From assembly GCF_010725055.1 (NCBI RefSeq), contig NZ_BJKB01000003.1, positions 293,228 through 357,227 on the forward strand: a stretch of 64,000 nt of DNA, in the 5' to 3' direction. Below the pieces are notes generated by a model. The model searched no databases. It worked only from the letters and a program-made list of their open reading frames with translations, and was not told the origin of the DNA. The DNA comes from Gelidibacter japonicus (GTDB lineage: Bacteria; Bacteroidota; Bacteroidia; Flavobacteriales; Flavobacteriaceae). This document shows positions 17,793-26,797 of the stretch, in pieces. Each line of letters starts with the position of its first letter. Within the stretch, counting starts at the first letter, position 1. The position numbers and the translations under genes are program-made.

Positions 17793-19208
17793 ATGAAAAC
17801 AAAGCTTAAAAAGTTCACAGAGTTTAGTAAAACCATTCTCCCGAATGAGGCCAAGTATCTTGAAACCCAATATCAATTTGTAGAAGAAGAAAAGCTTCAA
17901 ATCATTAAGTTGGTCATCAGTAATGCCCTGTCCCAAAATAAACGCAAGGATTTTGATACGTCCATTGACAAGCGGAAGTACTCCTATATCAAAGATTGGA
18001 TTGAAAAGAAATTATTGAGCATTGATGTGGATGCCACCATTGGCTGGATCATGTCCATCAACCAAAAAATCCTAACCGATTCCATAGCGTCTGACGAGGA
18101 AAAGGAATTTCTCAACTATATTGCTTCCTATAAAACCATTGATTTTTCATTTCAGAACCTCTATGATTTGGCCAAAGAATACAAATCCTATCTCTTGGTC
18201 AGAATGCGCTATAAGGATCATCAAATTGTCTCTGATTTTATTAAAACCTTTAAAGCTCCCTATATAAAGGCGCAGGTTACCAAAGAAAAACTCTATAATG
18301 CCACTACTGAGATCACGGACCAGTACACGCTCAACAATAAAGAGACCAAGCATCTGGAAAAATGGCTCCTCAAGATTTTTAAGGACGATTCCATCAGTGG
18401 TAAAAACAGATATCAAGCCTTTGTGTTGTTGGCTTTTATGTACACCAACTACAATGAAAATGATAAGTTAAAAATGATTTTCGACCAAATTGACGTGTAT
18501 TTCAGTGAGGGCCAAATGTACTCCAGACGTCTTTTATCCAATTATTACGCCAGCAGGGTGCTATTGCATTCCAAGCAGGATGAGTTTAAGGAAGCGGAGT
18601 TTTATGGCTACCTCTCCATCCGACAAAACAATAACGACACCTTGATGTATTTGAACAATTTGGTGGCCATTTTATTGCGGAACAATAAACCGGAAAAGGC
18701 CTATGCCTTAATGGAAACGCATAAGGATCTGTATAAGGAAACCCATAATTACCACCAAAAGATTGGCTATTGTTCCTATCAAATCCGGGTCTTGTCTGAA
18801 CTTCATAAAAACAGTCTCGCGGAGGCCACTGCCAAAACCTTTTTAAGAAAACACAAAAATGAAGTCCTAAAGCACCGTTGGCACCATTTCTTCACCTCCT
18901 ATATCAGCACCTTGATCACACAGGAAAACTATGAGGAAGTCTTGAAGCTCGCCACCAAATTTGATCTGATAGAAAAGGAGAAAGAACGTCAGAAACAAAA
19001 CAATTACGTGCCCAATATTTCCTGGAGTATTTCATTGTCCCGATATATGGAAGGCCAAATCAATTCGACGCGATTATTGGAGGAAATCAAGGCCCCGCTC
19101 CTGGATATTCAGCCAACGACCAATCAAAAGCAGTTGATGGTTAAGGTCATCGATAAGCTTTCTACCAATTTACCTGATGCATTTTTGAAATTGAAGTCAC
19201 ACATCTAA
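17793..19208 (+). CDS. Unknown helical-repeat protein
   Basis: I do not recognise a named family for this 471-residue protein. It has no signal peptide or membrane helix. The composition is rich in Lys, Glu, Leu and Tyr, and the middle and C-terminal parts read as paired amphipathic helices (for example FVLLAFMYTNYNENDKLK and YLNNLVAILLRNNKPEKAYA), which is TPR-like. It lies 152 bases after the hydrolase gene and 158 before the TonB receptor gene, all on the same strand. A regulatory or scaffold role within the locus is possible, but no DNA-binding or catalytic motif is visible. Confidence 0.7.
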   Translation: MKTKLKKFTEFSKTILPNEAKYLETQYQFVEEEKLQIIKLVISNALSQNKRKDFDTSIDKRKYSYIKDWIEKKLLSIDVDATIGWIMSINQKILTDSIASDEEKEFLNYIASYKTIDFSFQNLYDLAKEYKSYLLVRMRYKDHQIVSDFIKTFKAPYIKAQVTKEKLYNATTEITDQYTLNNKETKHLEKWLLKIFKDDSISGKNRYQAFVLLAFMYTNYNENDKLKMIFDQIDVYFSEGQMYSRRLLSNYYASRVLLHSKQDEFKEAEFYGYLSIRQNNNDTLMYLNNLVAILLRNNKPEKAYALMETHKDLYKETHNYHQKIGYCSYQIRVLSELHKNSLAEATAKTFLRKHKNEVLKHRWHHFFTSYISTLITQENYEEVLKLATKFDLIEKEKERQKQNNYVPNISWSISLSRYMEGQINSTRLLEEIKAPLLDIQPTTNQKQLMVKVIDKLSTNLPDAFLKLKSHI

Positions 19209-19366
19209 AATTTGACCATTAAACGCTCTTTATCAACATCATAGTTATTGGTTGAGACATGTTATAGTCAGATAGTCACACTTGAAAGCTTTTGTTTTTC
19301 ATGGTATTGCTTTCATTATTCCTGATAGATTGCTCTATAAATAAACTCAATCCATATTCTCACATT

Positions 19367-21835
19367 ATGAAAAAACTATTCCTATTACTAACCTTAATTG
19401 GTTCTTTTGTGGTCAACGCCCAAGAAACAGGAGCCATTAGCGGATTAATTACAGATGCGAATGGCGTCCCTTTAGCTGGAGCCACAGTATCGATAAAAAT
19501 TTTGAACAAAGGTGCCATGACCGATTTTGATGGGAGATATACCATTGAAAATGTCACAATTGGTACATACGACGTCACCATATCCTATATTGGTTACGAA
19601 ACTGTGACAAAGAATGTTATTGTCGCTTCAGGACAAACAACAGATTTGAGCACTTCTTTGCAAGGTTCAGATACGGTTTTGGACGAAGTCATCCTGACAG
19701 CAAGCAAAAAACCACAAAAGATTACCGATGTTCCAGCGACCGTAAACGTTATTTCTGCGAGGGAAATTGGTGAGTTCCCAAGCTTTAACATAGGAGAGTT
19801 GGCAGCAAGACAAAAAGGAGTGGACTTTGTAAGAGCTGGTGTTTTAGGCACTGGTATCAATATCAGAGGATTTAACTCCTCATTCAACTCTAAGAACCTC
19901 CAAGTTACTGATGATCGTTTGTCGACCTTGATCGCCACAGGATTGCCAATGGGCTCTTTTGTAACTATTTCAAAAGATGATATTGAGCGTGTTGAAATTC
20001 TGTTGGGGCCTAACGGAACCCTATATGGTCCGAATGCCCATAATGGATTGGTGAGCACGATCACAAAAAACCCAAGAACTTCTGAAGGAACCACCTTCGC
20101 AATAGGTGCGGGAAACCAAAATGTATTTACCGGAAGAGTGCGGCATGCACAGATTATTGATGACAAGTTTGCCTATAAGGTCCACTTTGAAAGAGCTCAA
20201 GGAACTGAGTTTAATTATACAGACAGTGTTTATGTTGGAACAAAAGGCTATAAGGAACTCGATCTAGATCGTGATTTCACCTCTCAAAAATACGGAGCTA
20301 CGTTAAACTATAAACCAACTGCAGGCTCAGAACTTACGGGTTATTACGGACACAGTAACAGCAGTAATATTGGCGTCACAAGTGCTGGGCGTAACCAGAT
20401 AAAAGACTGGAGAATTACAGAAGCACAATTAAAGTTTGTTTCTAAAAACTTTTTCGCCAATACGTATTACACTTGGAGTAAAACAGACGACACCTACGCT
20501 ATGAACCAACGTACTCAAAACTACGTGTCGTTCATAAACAATGGGTTTTCTGAAGAAGAAGCCCGTGAGCGTTCCTATAGAGAACAATGGTTTCAATTGG
20601 GCGAGGGTCAAGGAAACGGCATTCCGCTTCAACGTGGGGCGTTATTTGTAGACGATTCAAAACGATTTAACGCAGAGGCCCAGTACAACAACAATTGGGA
20701 TGAATTCTACTTAACTGCAGGCGCACAATACCAAAAAGACATGGCCGACTCGCATGGCACGTATCTTTTGGATGAAGGCGGCATCGATTTGGCACAAACT
20801 GGTGTCTATACACAATTGGAATATAAGCTAGAGGATTCTGGCTGGGGCTTCTTGTTTGGAGCACGTTTGGATAACCACGATTTATATGGTTCCAACTTTA
20901 TCCCAAAAGCAGCGATCACCAAAAAAGTGAATAACGGTACCTTCAGAATTACTTATGGAAAAGGAATGGCCGTGCCATCTATTTTGAATCTTAAAGGAAA
21001 TTTATTTGGCGGATTGGTATTGGGTAATGGCGAAGGATTTACACTGCAAGACGGTACCAAGATCCCTAAGTTGGACGTCGAAACCATCAACTCTTACGAG
21101 ATTGGCTACAAAGGAAGACTGTCCGACAAATTGTTTATCGATACCAACGCCTATTACAACGTATCTGACAACTTTATCAGTCCATTGGTCAACGTTGCCG
21201 CAAGCAGTCCGGTTACCCACGTTGGAGACAAACCAATAGGAGAAGTGGTTCCAGGTTCTAACGGTGCCGTTATCTTGACTTACTTGAACTTTGGCCATGT
21301 GGATACCTACGGATTTGATGTTGGATTCAACTATTATTTCAACGATAGCTTTAGAGGTGTATTCAACTACTCCTACTTTGGTCGTACGCTTGATCTGGAT
21401 GACCCTGCCAATGACGGGAATTTAGACGGTGTTGTTTTAGAAAGTGAATTGCCTATCAATACGCCAAACCATAAATTCAGCTTGGGACTTCACTACAACA
21501 AAGGGAAATTCTATGGTGCAATCTACGGTCGCTTTGTAGAAAAATATGATTTCTTCTCCGGAATCAATGTCGCTGCAAAAACCCAAGATATGGATGGTGA
21601 TGGTGTGAATGAAATTGTTGAAAATGCTAGAGTTGGAAGAACTTGGAACTACGGCCAATTGGGCGGTTTCACGGTAGATGCCAATGCGGGTTACAATATT
21701 ACGGATGATCTGTCTTTAGGCGTGAACATTACCAACTTATTTAATGCTGAAATCAGAGAGTTTGTAGCGTCACCAGCAATCAGCACCTTGATTTCTTTTG
21801 AATTAAAATACAACATCAATTTCTTTAAAAAATAA
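19367..21835 (+). CDS. TonB-dependent outer-membrane receptor
   Basis: From the ATG at 19367 (chosen because MKKLFLLLTLIGSFVVNAQ is a proper signal peptide; the frame is open from 19292) the product has 822 residues. A carboxypeptidase-regulatory-like domain (about 20-100, ISGLITDANGVPLAGATVS) precedes the plug (VILTASKKPQKITDVPATV onward, with VEILLGPNGTLYGPNAHNG) and a large beta-barrel ending in a phenylalanine-containing strand. The family imports bulky substrates across the outer membrane using TonB energy. No SusD-like lipoprotein lies next to it, unlike glycan loci. The neighbours are ester hydrolases and hydroxybutyrate dehydrogenase, which points to an ester or oligoester substrate rather than a polysaccharide. 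Confidence 0.92.
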   Translation: MKKLFLLLTLIGSFVVNAQETGAISGLITDANGVPLAGATVSIKILNKGAMTDFDGRYTIENVTIGTYDVTISYIGYETVTKNVIVASGQTTDLSTSLQGSDTVLDEVILTASKKPQKITDVPATVNVISAREIGEFPSFNIGELAARQKGVDFVRAGVLGTGINIRGFNSSFNSKNLQVTDDRLSTLIATGLPMGSFVTISKDDIERVEILLGPNGTLYGPNAHNGLVSTITKNPRTSEGTTFAIGAGNQNVFTGRVRHAQIIDDKFAYKVHFERAQGTEFNYTDSVYVGTKGYKELDLDRDFTSQKYGATLNYKPTAGSELTGYYGHSNSSNIGVTSAGRNQIKDWRITEAQLKFVSKNFFANTYYTWSKTDDTYAMNQRTQNYVSFINNGFSEEEARERSYREQWFQLGEGQGNGIPLQRGALFVDDSKRFNAEAQYNNNWDEFYLTAGAQYQKDMADSHGTYLLDEGGIDLAQTGVYTQLEYKLEDSGWGFLFGARLDNHDLYGSNFIPKAAITKKVNNGTFRITYGKGMAVPSILNLKGNLFGGLVLGNGEGFTLQDGTKIPKLDVETINSYEIGYKGRLSDKLFIDTNAYYNVSDNFISPLVNVAASSPVTHVGDKPIGEVVPGSNGAVILTYLNFGHVDTYGFDVGFNYYFNDSFRGVFNYSYFGRTLDLDDPANDGNLDGVVLESELPINTPNHKFSLGLHYNKGKFYGAIYGRFVEKYDFFSGINVAAKTQDMDGDGVNEIVENARVGRTWNYGQLGGFTVDANAGYNITDDLSLGVNITNLFNAEIREFVASPAISTLISFELKYNINFFKK

Positions 21836-21864
21836 AGAGTTCAAACCAATTAAGTTTCTATACC

Positions 21865-22647
21865 ATGTCAAAAATACATGCTAATGATATTGAACTTGAT
21901 TATGAAGACCACGGCACCGGAAAGGTACTGCTATTGCTTCATGGTTTGGGATCAACAAAAAAAGATTGGGACGCACAAGTCCCTTTCTTTTCTAAAACAT
22001 ACCGCGTGATTACGTTGGACTTAAGAGGTCACGGCGATTCTTCCAAGCCTAAGGACGCTTATGGCGTTGGGTTGATGACTGAAGATGTCAAAGCCTTCTT
22101 AGATCAATTAAAAATTAAAAAAGCAACCTTTGTAGGATTTTCAATGGGTGGGGCAGTGGCCTTTCAAATGGCGGCCAGCCATCCGGAATATGTTGAGAAC
22201 TTGGTGATTGTCAACAGCGGCCCCGATTTTAATGATATGGGCGCCATTGGCGAAGAGCTTTTAAGAAGCAGAACGGAGTTTCTGGAAACCAAAGGCCTGG
22301 AGCAATTGGCGAAGGAGATCTCATTCAATATGTTTCCCGAACCACATCAAGTGGCCTTGCGTGAAGCCTTTGAGAAACGCTGTAAAAGCAACGACTATAA
22401 TGCCTATTACAAATCCTTTGTGACCTTGATGGATTGGGGATTGGGCGATCAATTGGAAGCCATTTCCACCCGAACCCTCGTCGTAGGCTCGGATATGGAT
22501 TATACCCCGGTAACCTTTAAGCAAGCTTATGTATCGCGCATGCAAAATGCAAGCCTGTCCATCATAAAAAACTCGAGGCATGGCGTGGTTATCGACCAAC
22601 CAGAGGCTTTTAATCGTGAACTTAAAAAATTCTTGGACCATGAATAA
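21865..22647 (+). CDS. Cytosolic alpha/beta-hydrolase
   Basis: The 260-residue product lacks a signal peptide. It has HGLGSTKKDW (oxyanion region), LRGHGDSSKP, the nucleophile elbow GFSMGG, and a C-terminal SRHGVVIDQPEAF with the catalytic histidine. It belongs to the compact 3-oxoadipate-enol-lactonase-like esterases. It begins 30 bases after the TonB receptor gene and overlaps the dehydrogenase gene by 8 bases, so the last three genes are tightly linked. A second, intracellular ester-cleaving step before oxidation of the hydroxy acid is a reasonable reading. Confidence 0.87.
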   Translation: MSKIHANDIELDYEDHGTGKVLLLLHGLGSTKKDWDAQVPFFSKTYRVITLDLRGHGDSSKPKDAYGVGLMTEDVKAFLDQLKIKKATFVGFSMGGAVAFQMAASHPEYVENLVIVNSGPDFNDMGAIGEELLRSRTEFLETKGLEQLAKEISFNMFPEPHQVALREAFEKRCKSNDYNAYYKSFVTLMDWGLGDQLEAISTRTLVVGSDMDYTPVTFKQAYVSRMQNASLSIIKNSRHGVVIDQPEAFNRELKKFLDHE

Positions 22648-23410
22648 AACCGTACTGATTACAGGAAGCACCAGCGGCATTGGTCTGGCCATTGCCACCC
22701 GATTTGCCAAGGAAGGTTATGACATTATGTTTCATGGCCTGGAATCCAATGGCGATGCCATTGCAAAGGAGATAGGTGCGAAACACAAGGTGAAAGTGGC
22801 GTTTTCCAAGGCCAATTTGCTAAAGTCCGATGCCGTGGAAGACCTGATCGCAGAAACCATCGCCACTTTTGGCGCCTTGCACGTCTTGGTCAACAATGCG
22901 GGCATTCAGTTTGTATCGCCCATTGATGATTTTCCTAATGAAAAGTACGAGAACATCATCGCCATCAATATGAATGCAGTGTTCTACGCCTCCAAAGCAG
23001 TGTGGAAACAGATGAAGCAACAAAAGTTTGGACGGATCATCAACATCTCTTCCGTGCATGGCCTGAGGGCCTCCGAATTCAAATCGGCGTATGTGACCGC
23101 AAAGCATGGGGTGATTGGGATGACCAAGGTCTTGGCTTTGGAAGGCGCGCCGTTCAATATTACCTGCAACGCCATTTGCCCCGGCTATGTCAAAACCCCT
23201 TTGGTGGAAGGTCAGATCAAGGACCAAGCCAAGGCACACAAGATGACCGAAGAAGAAGTGGTAGAAAAGGTGATGCTGGTCAAGCAGGCGGTTAAAGAGT
23301 TTGTTCCGGTGGAGGCCATTGCGGATATGGCGGTTTTATTGGCGAAGGACAGCTCGACCACCATTACAGGGACCTCGTTTGCCTTGGATGGGGGATGGAG
23401 TGCGCAATAG
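22640..23410 (+). CDS. D-3-hydroxybutyrate dehydrogenase (SDR family)
   Basis: Starting at the ATG at 22640, which overlaps the previous stop, the product has 256 residues. It shows the NAD-binding GSTSGIG motif, NNAG, and the catalytic Ser138, Tyr151 and Lys155. Residues Gln90, His140, Lys148 and Gln192 match, with a constant offset of four, Gln94, His144, Lys152 and Gln196, which bind the substrate carboxylate and methyl group in Pseudomonas fragi D-3-hydroxybutyrate dehydrogenase. The enzyme interconverts D-3-hydroxybutyrate and acetoacetate with NAD. This is the strongest clue to the substrate of the whole locus. A terminator hairpin follows at 23461. Confidence 0.9.
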   Translation: MNKTVLITGSTSGIGLAIATRFAKEGYDIMFHGLESNGDAIAKEIGAKHKVKVAFSKANLLKSDAVEDLIAETIATFGALHVLVNNAGIQFVSPIDDFPNEKYENIIAINMNAVFYASKAVWKQMKQQKFGRIINISSVHGLRASEFKSAYVTAKHGVIGMTKVLALEGAPFNITCNAICPGYVKTPLVEGQIKDQAKAHKMTEEEVVEKVMLVKQAVKEFVPVEAIADMAVLLAKDSSTTITGTSFALDGGWSAQ

Positions 23411-23460
23411 GATTTTCACGGATTGATTAACAGACCTCGAAACTCTTTAAAAAGCCCTTG

Positions 23461-23496
23461 AAGTGGCGGGTGGATATGCCACTTTAATTTTTAAGT
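23461..23496 (+). terminator. Terminator after the hydroxybutyrate locus
   Basis: AAGTGGC and GCCACTT form a perfect 7-base stem around a 10-base loop, followed by a T-rich tail, 50 bases past the stop of the dehydrogenase gene. Confidence 0.75.
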
Positions 23497-23515
23497 TTAA
23501 TTTTTATTGATTAAT

Positions 23516-23564
23516 AACCTCTCAGGATTTATCCGATAACTCTATCGGGACTGGGAGGTTTTCT
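23516..23564 (+). terminator. Second, nested hairpin with T tail
   Basis: AACCTCTCAG pairs with CTGGGAGGTT, and inside it CCGAT pairs with ATCGG. A TTTTC tail follows. It may be a back-up terminator or the remnant of a small structured element. Confidence 0.5.
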
Positions 23565-23570
23565 ATTAAC

Positions 23571-23660
23571 AAACTTTCCTTACCGTAACTTGTGGTTAGC
23601 ACTCTTGATTTGGATGATGATTTTGAATTTAAGGACTTAACTAAATTCTCCTCCTTTTTA
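23571..23660 (+). repeat. ~90-bp direct repeat, copy 1
   Basis: The segment from AAACTTTCCTTACCGTAAC to the CTCCTCC stem recurs with few changes at 23986-24074. It overlaps the start of the double-hairpin element. The whole 23411-24412 stretch carries no credible gene. Confidence 0.65.
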
Positions 23661-23710
23661 AGGAGGAGTGGCTTCTGCTTCCGCAGAGAAGCAGAAGGCG
23701 AGGTGGTTCG
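23640..23710 (+). repeat. Double-hairpin element, copy 1
   Basis: The first stem is CTCCTCCTT / AAGGAGGAG with a TTT loop. The second is CTTCTGCTTC / GAAGCAGAAG, perfect over 10 bases. Flanks are ACTAAATT on the left and GCGAGGTGGTT on the right. Related copies are at 24055, 35848 and 37649. No transposase is attached. Confidence 0.7.
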
Positions 23711-23985
23711 ACAGTTGATAAATAAACTGTTTTAATTGTCGTTGGTGATGTTAAAGCTAAACCTGGATAAGAGTTTTTCGTAACAACAGATAAACCACTG
23801 GTTTTACTTGACAGGTTCTGAAGGTAAAAGTTGGCACGAGAAGGGACGCTCACGGCAGTAATAAGTTTATATTTAACAACCCTTCCGTCTTTAAGCTCTT
23901 TTCTGAGCTTAAATCCACCTTCCCTTAAAAAAAATGGAAGGAATCTTAGTTAAGAAACCTTAGTCAGTAACAACTTTTAATTTAC

Positions 23986-24074
23986 AAACCTTCCTTACCG
24001 TAACTTGTGATAAGCACTTTTGATTTGAATGATGATTTTGAATTTAAGGACTGAACTAAATTCTCCTCCTTTTT
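23986..24074 (+). repeat. ~90-bp direct repeat, copy 2
   Basis: This is the partner of 23571-23660, about 415 bases downstream and in the same orientation. It runs into the second double-hairpin copy, so the repeat and its element were probably duplicated together. Confidence 0.65.
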
Positions 24075-24116
24075 AAGAAGGCCCGTCAGACACGTCGGGC
24101 AGGCGAGGTGGTTTAA
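24055..24116 (+). repeat. Double-hairpin element, copy 2 (variant hairpin)
   Basis: The flanks CTAAATTCTCCTCCTTTTTAA and GCGAGGTGGTT are kept, but the second hairpin is replaced by GCCCG / CGGGC. A further degraded trace (CTTTTTAAGCTGGAGTGGCAG) lies near 24220. Confidence 0.6.
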
Positions 24117-24412
24117 ATTAAAAAAAGTCTTAATCAACAAACGCCGTCCTACCTTTTAGGAAAGCGATTAAAAACGGGTGGATAATTTTCAGTAAATTAA
24201 TTTTTGAGCTATATTATCCTTCTTTTTAAGCTGGAGTGGCAGCCATTACAAAAACAGCCGAAGTGCAGAATTCAAAAAAGATAAATACTGGTCAAAAATA
24301 TAATTAAAACATGAGACCGGAAGAAATCAAGACAACCATCGATGAGCAGCAAGTACTAAAAAGATGCGGTTCAGCATAAGCTTATAGAATAGTAGTTTAA
24401 CGGAAATAGAAA

Positions 24413-25252
24413 ATGAAAGCCAATACAGAAAACTTATATAAACACGTTGCTTTCTTGACCTCCATATACCCTTATCGGAACTATAAAAATATAGAAAGTC
24501 TTCAAAAAACGGCAGCTTATATTGAGGCGGAAATTAAGGACATTGGTTTACCTACTAAGAGACAACAATGGGAAGCTAAAGGGAATGAATACACAAACAT
24601 TATAACTTCTTATCAACCCCAAAAAACAAAACGCTTTATCATAGGCGCTCATTATGACGTTTATAAGGAAATAGCTGGAGCAGACGACAATGCCAGTAGT
24701 GTAGCCGGCTTGTTGGAAATCGTACGAATACTGACTGAAAGCGGCTTGGAGTTAGCCTACGGAATTGATTTTGTGTTTTATTGTTTAGAGGAGCCTCCGT
24801 TTTTTAAAACAAAAAAAATGGGAAGCTATATTCACGCCAATTCGCTTGCCAATACCAACAAGAATTATATAGGGATGATTGCCCTTGAAATGATAGGCTA
24901 CTATCGTGAAGATAAGGAGTCTTATGATGACTCTATTTATAAAAACCAATTGATAGTTTCCGGAATTAAAAGCTATGATTCCTTTAATAGGAAAATCTCC
25001 CAGCTGCTGAAAGCGAATGGCAGCATGGACTCTCGCTGGATCTCTCTTGCCGAAAACTACCCAAATAATGGACCTTCAGATCATCGCAATTATTGGCAAT
25101 TTGATATTCCTGCGGTAATGATTATTGGAACCGGAGGCCATGGAAATCCGAATTATCACAAAGCTACAGATACCATTGAAACACTGGATTTTCAAATTAT
25201 GACCGATGCGGTGAATAATATTGCGTATGCTTTGTTTAACTTTTTGGAATAA
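24413..25252 (+). CDS. M28-family metallopeptidase
   Basis: The 279-residue product has the zinc-aminopeptidase pattern of family M28: GAHYD with His80 and Asp82, GADDNASSVAG with bridging Asp91, the catalytic pair Glu126-Glu127, Asp223 in GPSDH and a late His249 in NYHKATDT. The family removes N-terminal residues with a two-zinc centre. No signal peptide is seen, which is unusual as many Bacteroidota M28 enzymes are exported, so it is probably cytosolic. It is a single gene with noncoding repeat DNA on both sides. The substrate is unknown. Confidence 0.85.
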   Translation: MKANTENLYKHVAFLTSIYPYRNYKNIESLQKTAAYIEAEIKDIGLPTKRQQWEAKGNEYTNIITSYQPQKTKRFIIGAHYDVYKEIAGADDNASSVAGLLEIVRILTESGLELAYGIDFVFYCLEEPPFFKTKKMGSYIHANSLANTNKNYIGMIALEMIGYYREDKESYDDSIYKNQLIVSGIKSYDSFNRKISQLLKANGSMDSRWISLAENYPNNGPSDHRNYWQFDIPAVMIIGTGGHGNPNYHKATDTIETLDFQIMTDAVNNIAYALFNFLE

Positions 25253-25277
25253 AAATGAGGTAAGATTGTAGGCGCAA

Positions 25278-25533
25278 CTGACGCAAGCGTCCCGCTCGTG
25301 CTCACAAATACTATCGGGCACTATAAACCATAGAATAGTTTTAAAAATACGTAGTTCTACTTATAGGAATGTTTAGAGAAAGGTGGTAGATTGGAGGTTG
25401 AAAATTTGGATCGATAAGGTTAAATAACTAAAGTTAGTCCTATTGGCACGCTGAAAGCAGATATAATCAGGCTTAGTGCTTTTAAATGTAAGTTGTACGC
25501 AATAACAACATGAACGTATTATAAACAAATTAA
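25278..25533 (+). repeat. Composite intergenic repeat A (REP hairpin head)
   Basis: It begins with the GC-rich REP hairpin at 25278-25303 (arms around GCAAGCG and CGCTCGTGC), followed by about 135 bases starting ACAAATACTATCGG and ending AACTAAAGTT. The remaining part up to the next gene also resembles the corresponding part of repeat B. Copies B and C are at 26566 and 27589. The copies look clearly homologous by eye and lie between single plus-strand genes. Confidence 0.7.
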
Positions 25534-26337
25534 ATGTGCAATTTTATCACAGAGAATAAAGAAATCATAGGTCTTTTTGCTAGTATTGGTACATTTATCT
25601 CTTCAATAATTGCAATTTACACATTAGTTGAAGTAAAAAAACAGAGATTATCTACCTATAAACCAGAAATATTATTAAAATCATTTTTAGTTTATATAAA
25701 TAAAAGTCCTTTATGCTTAGAACCAGAGGAACTACAATTATTTAAAACAGAAAACTTCAATGAATACAAAGACAATACTTCAATAAAAAAAGAATATGAA
25801 GTAAGTTCTTTATATAAAATTGAGAATTTAGGATTTGGTATTGCTAAAAATATAAAAGTAACTTGGAATTTTGATATGCAGACGGCTTTAAAATTATTAG
25901 AAAAAGAATTAAGTCAGGAATTTCATCTTAATCAATATAAGCCTCTAAATTATTATTTTATTCATAAAAAGAACAATGAAAAATTTCAAATAACTCTTAA
26001 AAATGAAAAAGAAATAATACAAACTACAGATTATATTACACCTATTAATATAAAAGAGCATACTCATTATCACTCAATTCCTAAGGATATTACTATTATA
26101 CACTTTTTATACTTCATTTTTAAGAATAAGCTAACTAATACTGTTAATATTAATAATAGTTATGATTCTGAATTTGAAAACTTTCCTGTTATTAAGTTGA
26201 AAATTGAGTACTTTGATTTAAATGATAAAAAATATATCAGTAAATATAAATTTAAAACATCCATTGTTTCTACCCAGATTAATGATGAAATTGATATGAG
26301 AAAAGAATTCGGATATTTACTGTTTGAACCTGAATAA
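25534..26337 (+). CDS. Unknown membrane-anchored protein
   Basis: The 267-residue product has one membrane helix near the N-terminus (about residues 8-30, IIGLFASIGTFISSIIAIYT) followed by a Lys-rich soluble part with beta-strand character. I do not recognise the family. The gene is much more AT-rich than the genes at 1-23 kb, and sits between composite repeats A and B, so it has the look of imported cargo. A short frame overlaps its end by 14 bases. Proteins with a single N-terminal helix and unknown soluble part are common in defence islands, but nothing in this sequence demonstrates that role. Confidence 0.6.
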   Translation: MCNFITENKEIIGLFASIGTFISSIIAIYTLVEVKKQRLSTYKPEILLKSFLVYINKSPLCLEPEELQLFKTENFNEYKDNTSIKKEYEVSSLYKIENLGFGIAKNIKVTWNFDMQTALKLLEKELSQEFHLNQYKPLNYYFIHKKNNEKFQITLKNEKEIIQTTDYITPINIKEHTHYHSIPKDITIIHFLYFIFKNKLTNTVNINNSYDSEFENFPVIKLKIEYFDLNDKKYISKYKFKTSIVSTQINDEIDMRKEFGYLLFEPE

Positions 26338-26506
26338 AATTACAGCGTACAATAGTGTGTATAAGCAATGGTTTGTTCTCGCCTACTTGGAAATGAAAAA
26401 TGGAATATGGAGGATATTTTATAGAAATATATTTTTGGGATACTTTAATGAAAATGAATTAAGAACTAAAGAAAAATCAGTAAGGTTAGAAATTAATTTA
26501 GTGTAA
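26324..26506 (+). CDS. Possible small protein overlapping the previous gene
   Basis: A 60-codon frame starts 14 bases inside the end of the preceding gene. Its product (NLNKITAYNSVYKQWFVLAYL and YFNENELRTKEKS) has protein-like composition. It may be a translationally coupled small protein or the displaced C-terminus of the preceding gene after a frameshift. No family is recognised, and the call is weak. Confidence 0.35.
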   Translation: MNLNKITAYNSVYKQWFVLAYLEMKNGIWRIFYRNIFLGYFNENELRTKEKSVRLEINLV

Positions 26507-26565
26507 AGACTAATCTATAACATGTGTAAAGAATGTGTCTTAACGAACAGATAAAAACAACCACC

Positions 26566-26797
26566 GCTGGCGCGAGCGTCCGGCTCGTGCTCACAAATAC
26601 TATAGGCCATTATCACCCATAGGATGGTTTTAAAAATACATAGTTCTACTTATAGAAAAGCTTAGGGAAAGGTGGAGATTGGAATTTGAAAATTTGGAGC
26701 AATAAAAGCTAAATAACTGACGTTGCTTCTTAACTCGCTTAGGACAAATATGATCATGAATAGTGATTGTAAATTTAAGTTGTGTGTAATCTAAAGA
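26566..26797 (+). repeat. Composite intergenic repeat B
   Basis: The REP hairpin (26566-26592; arms GCGCGAGCG and GGCTCGTGC) heads the same segment as in repeat A: ACAAATACTATAGG, AGTTCTACTTATAG, GGGAAAGGTGG, AAATAACTGACGTT. It continues with a stretch similar to 25440-25510, including AAGTTGTGTGTAAT, right up to the ATG of the next gene. Confidence 0.7.

Noticed and set aside
19594..20166. A 190-codon minus-strand frame over the TonB receptor gene.
   Set aside because: It lies antisense to a strongly supported receptor and has no recognisable domain.
24311..24379. A short ORF (MRPEEIKTTIDEQQVLKRCG) before the peptidase gene.
   Set aside because: Only 22 codons, no supporting context.
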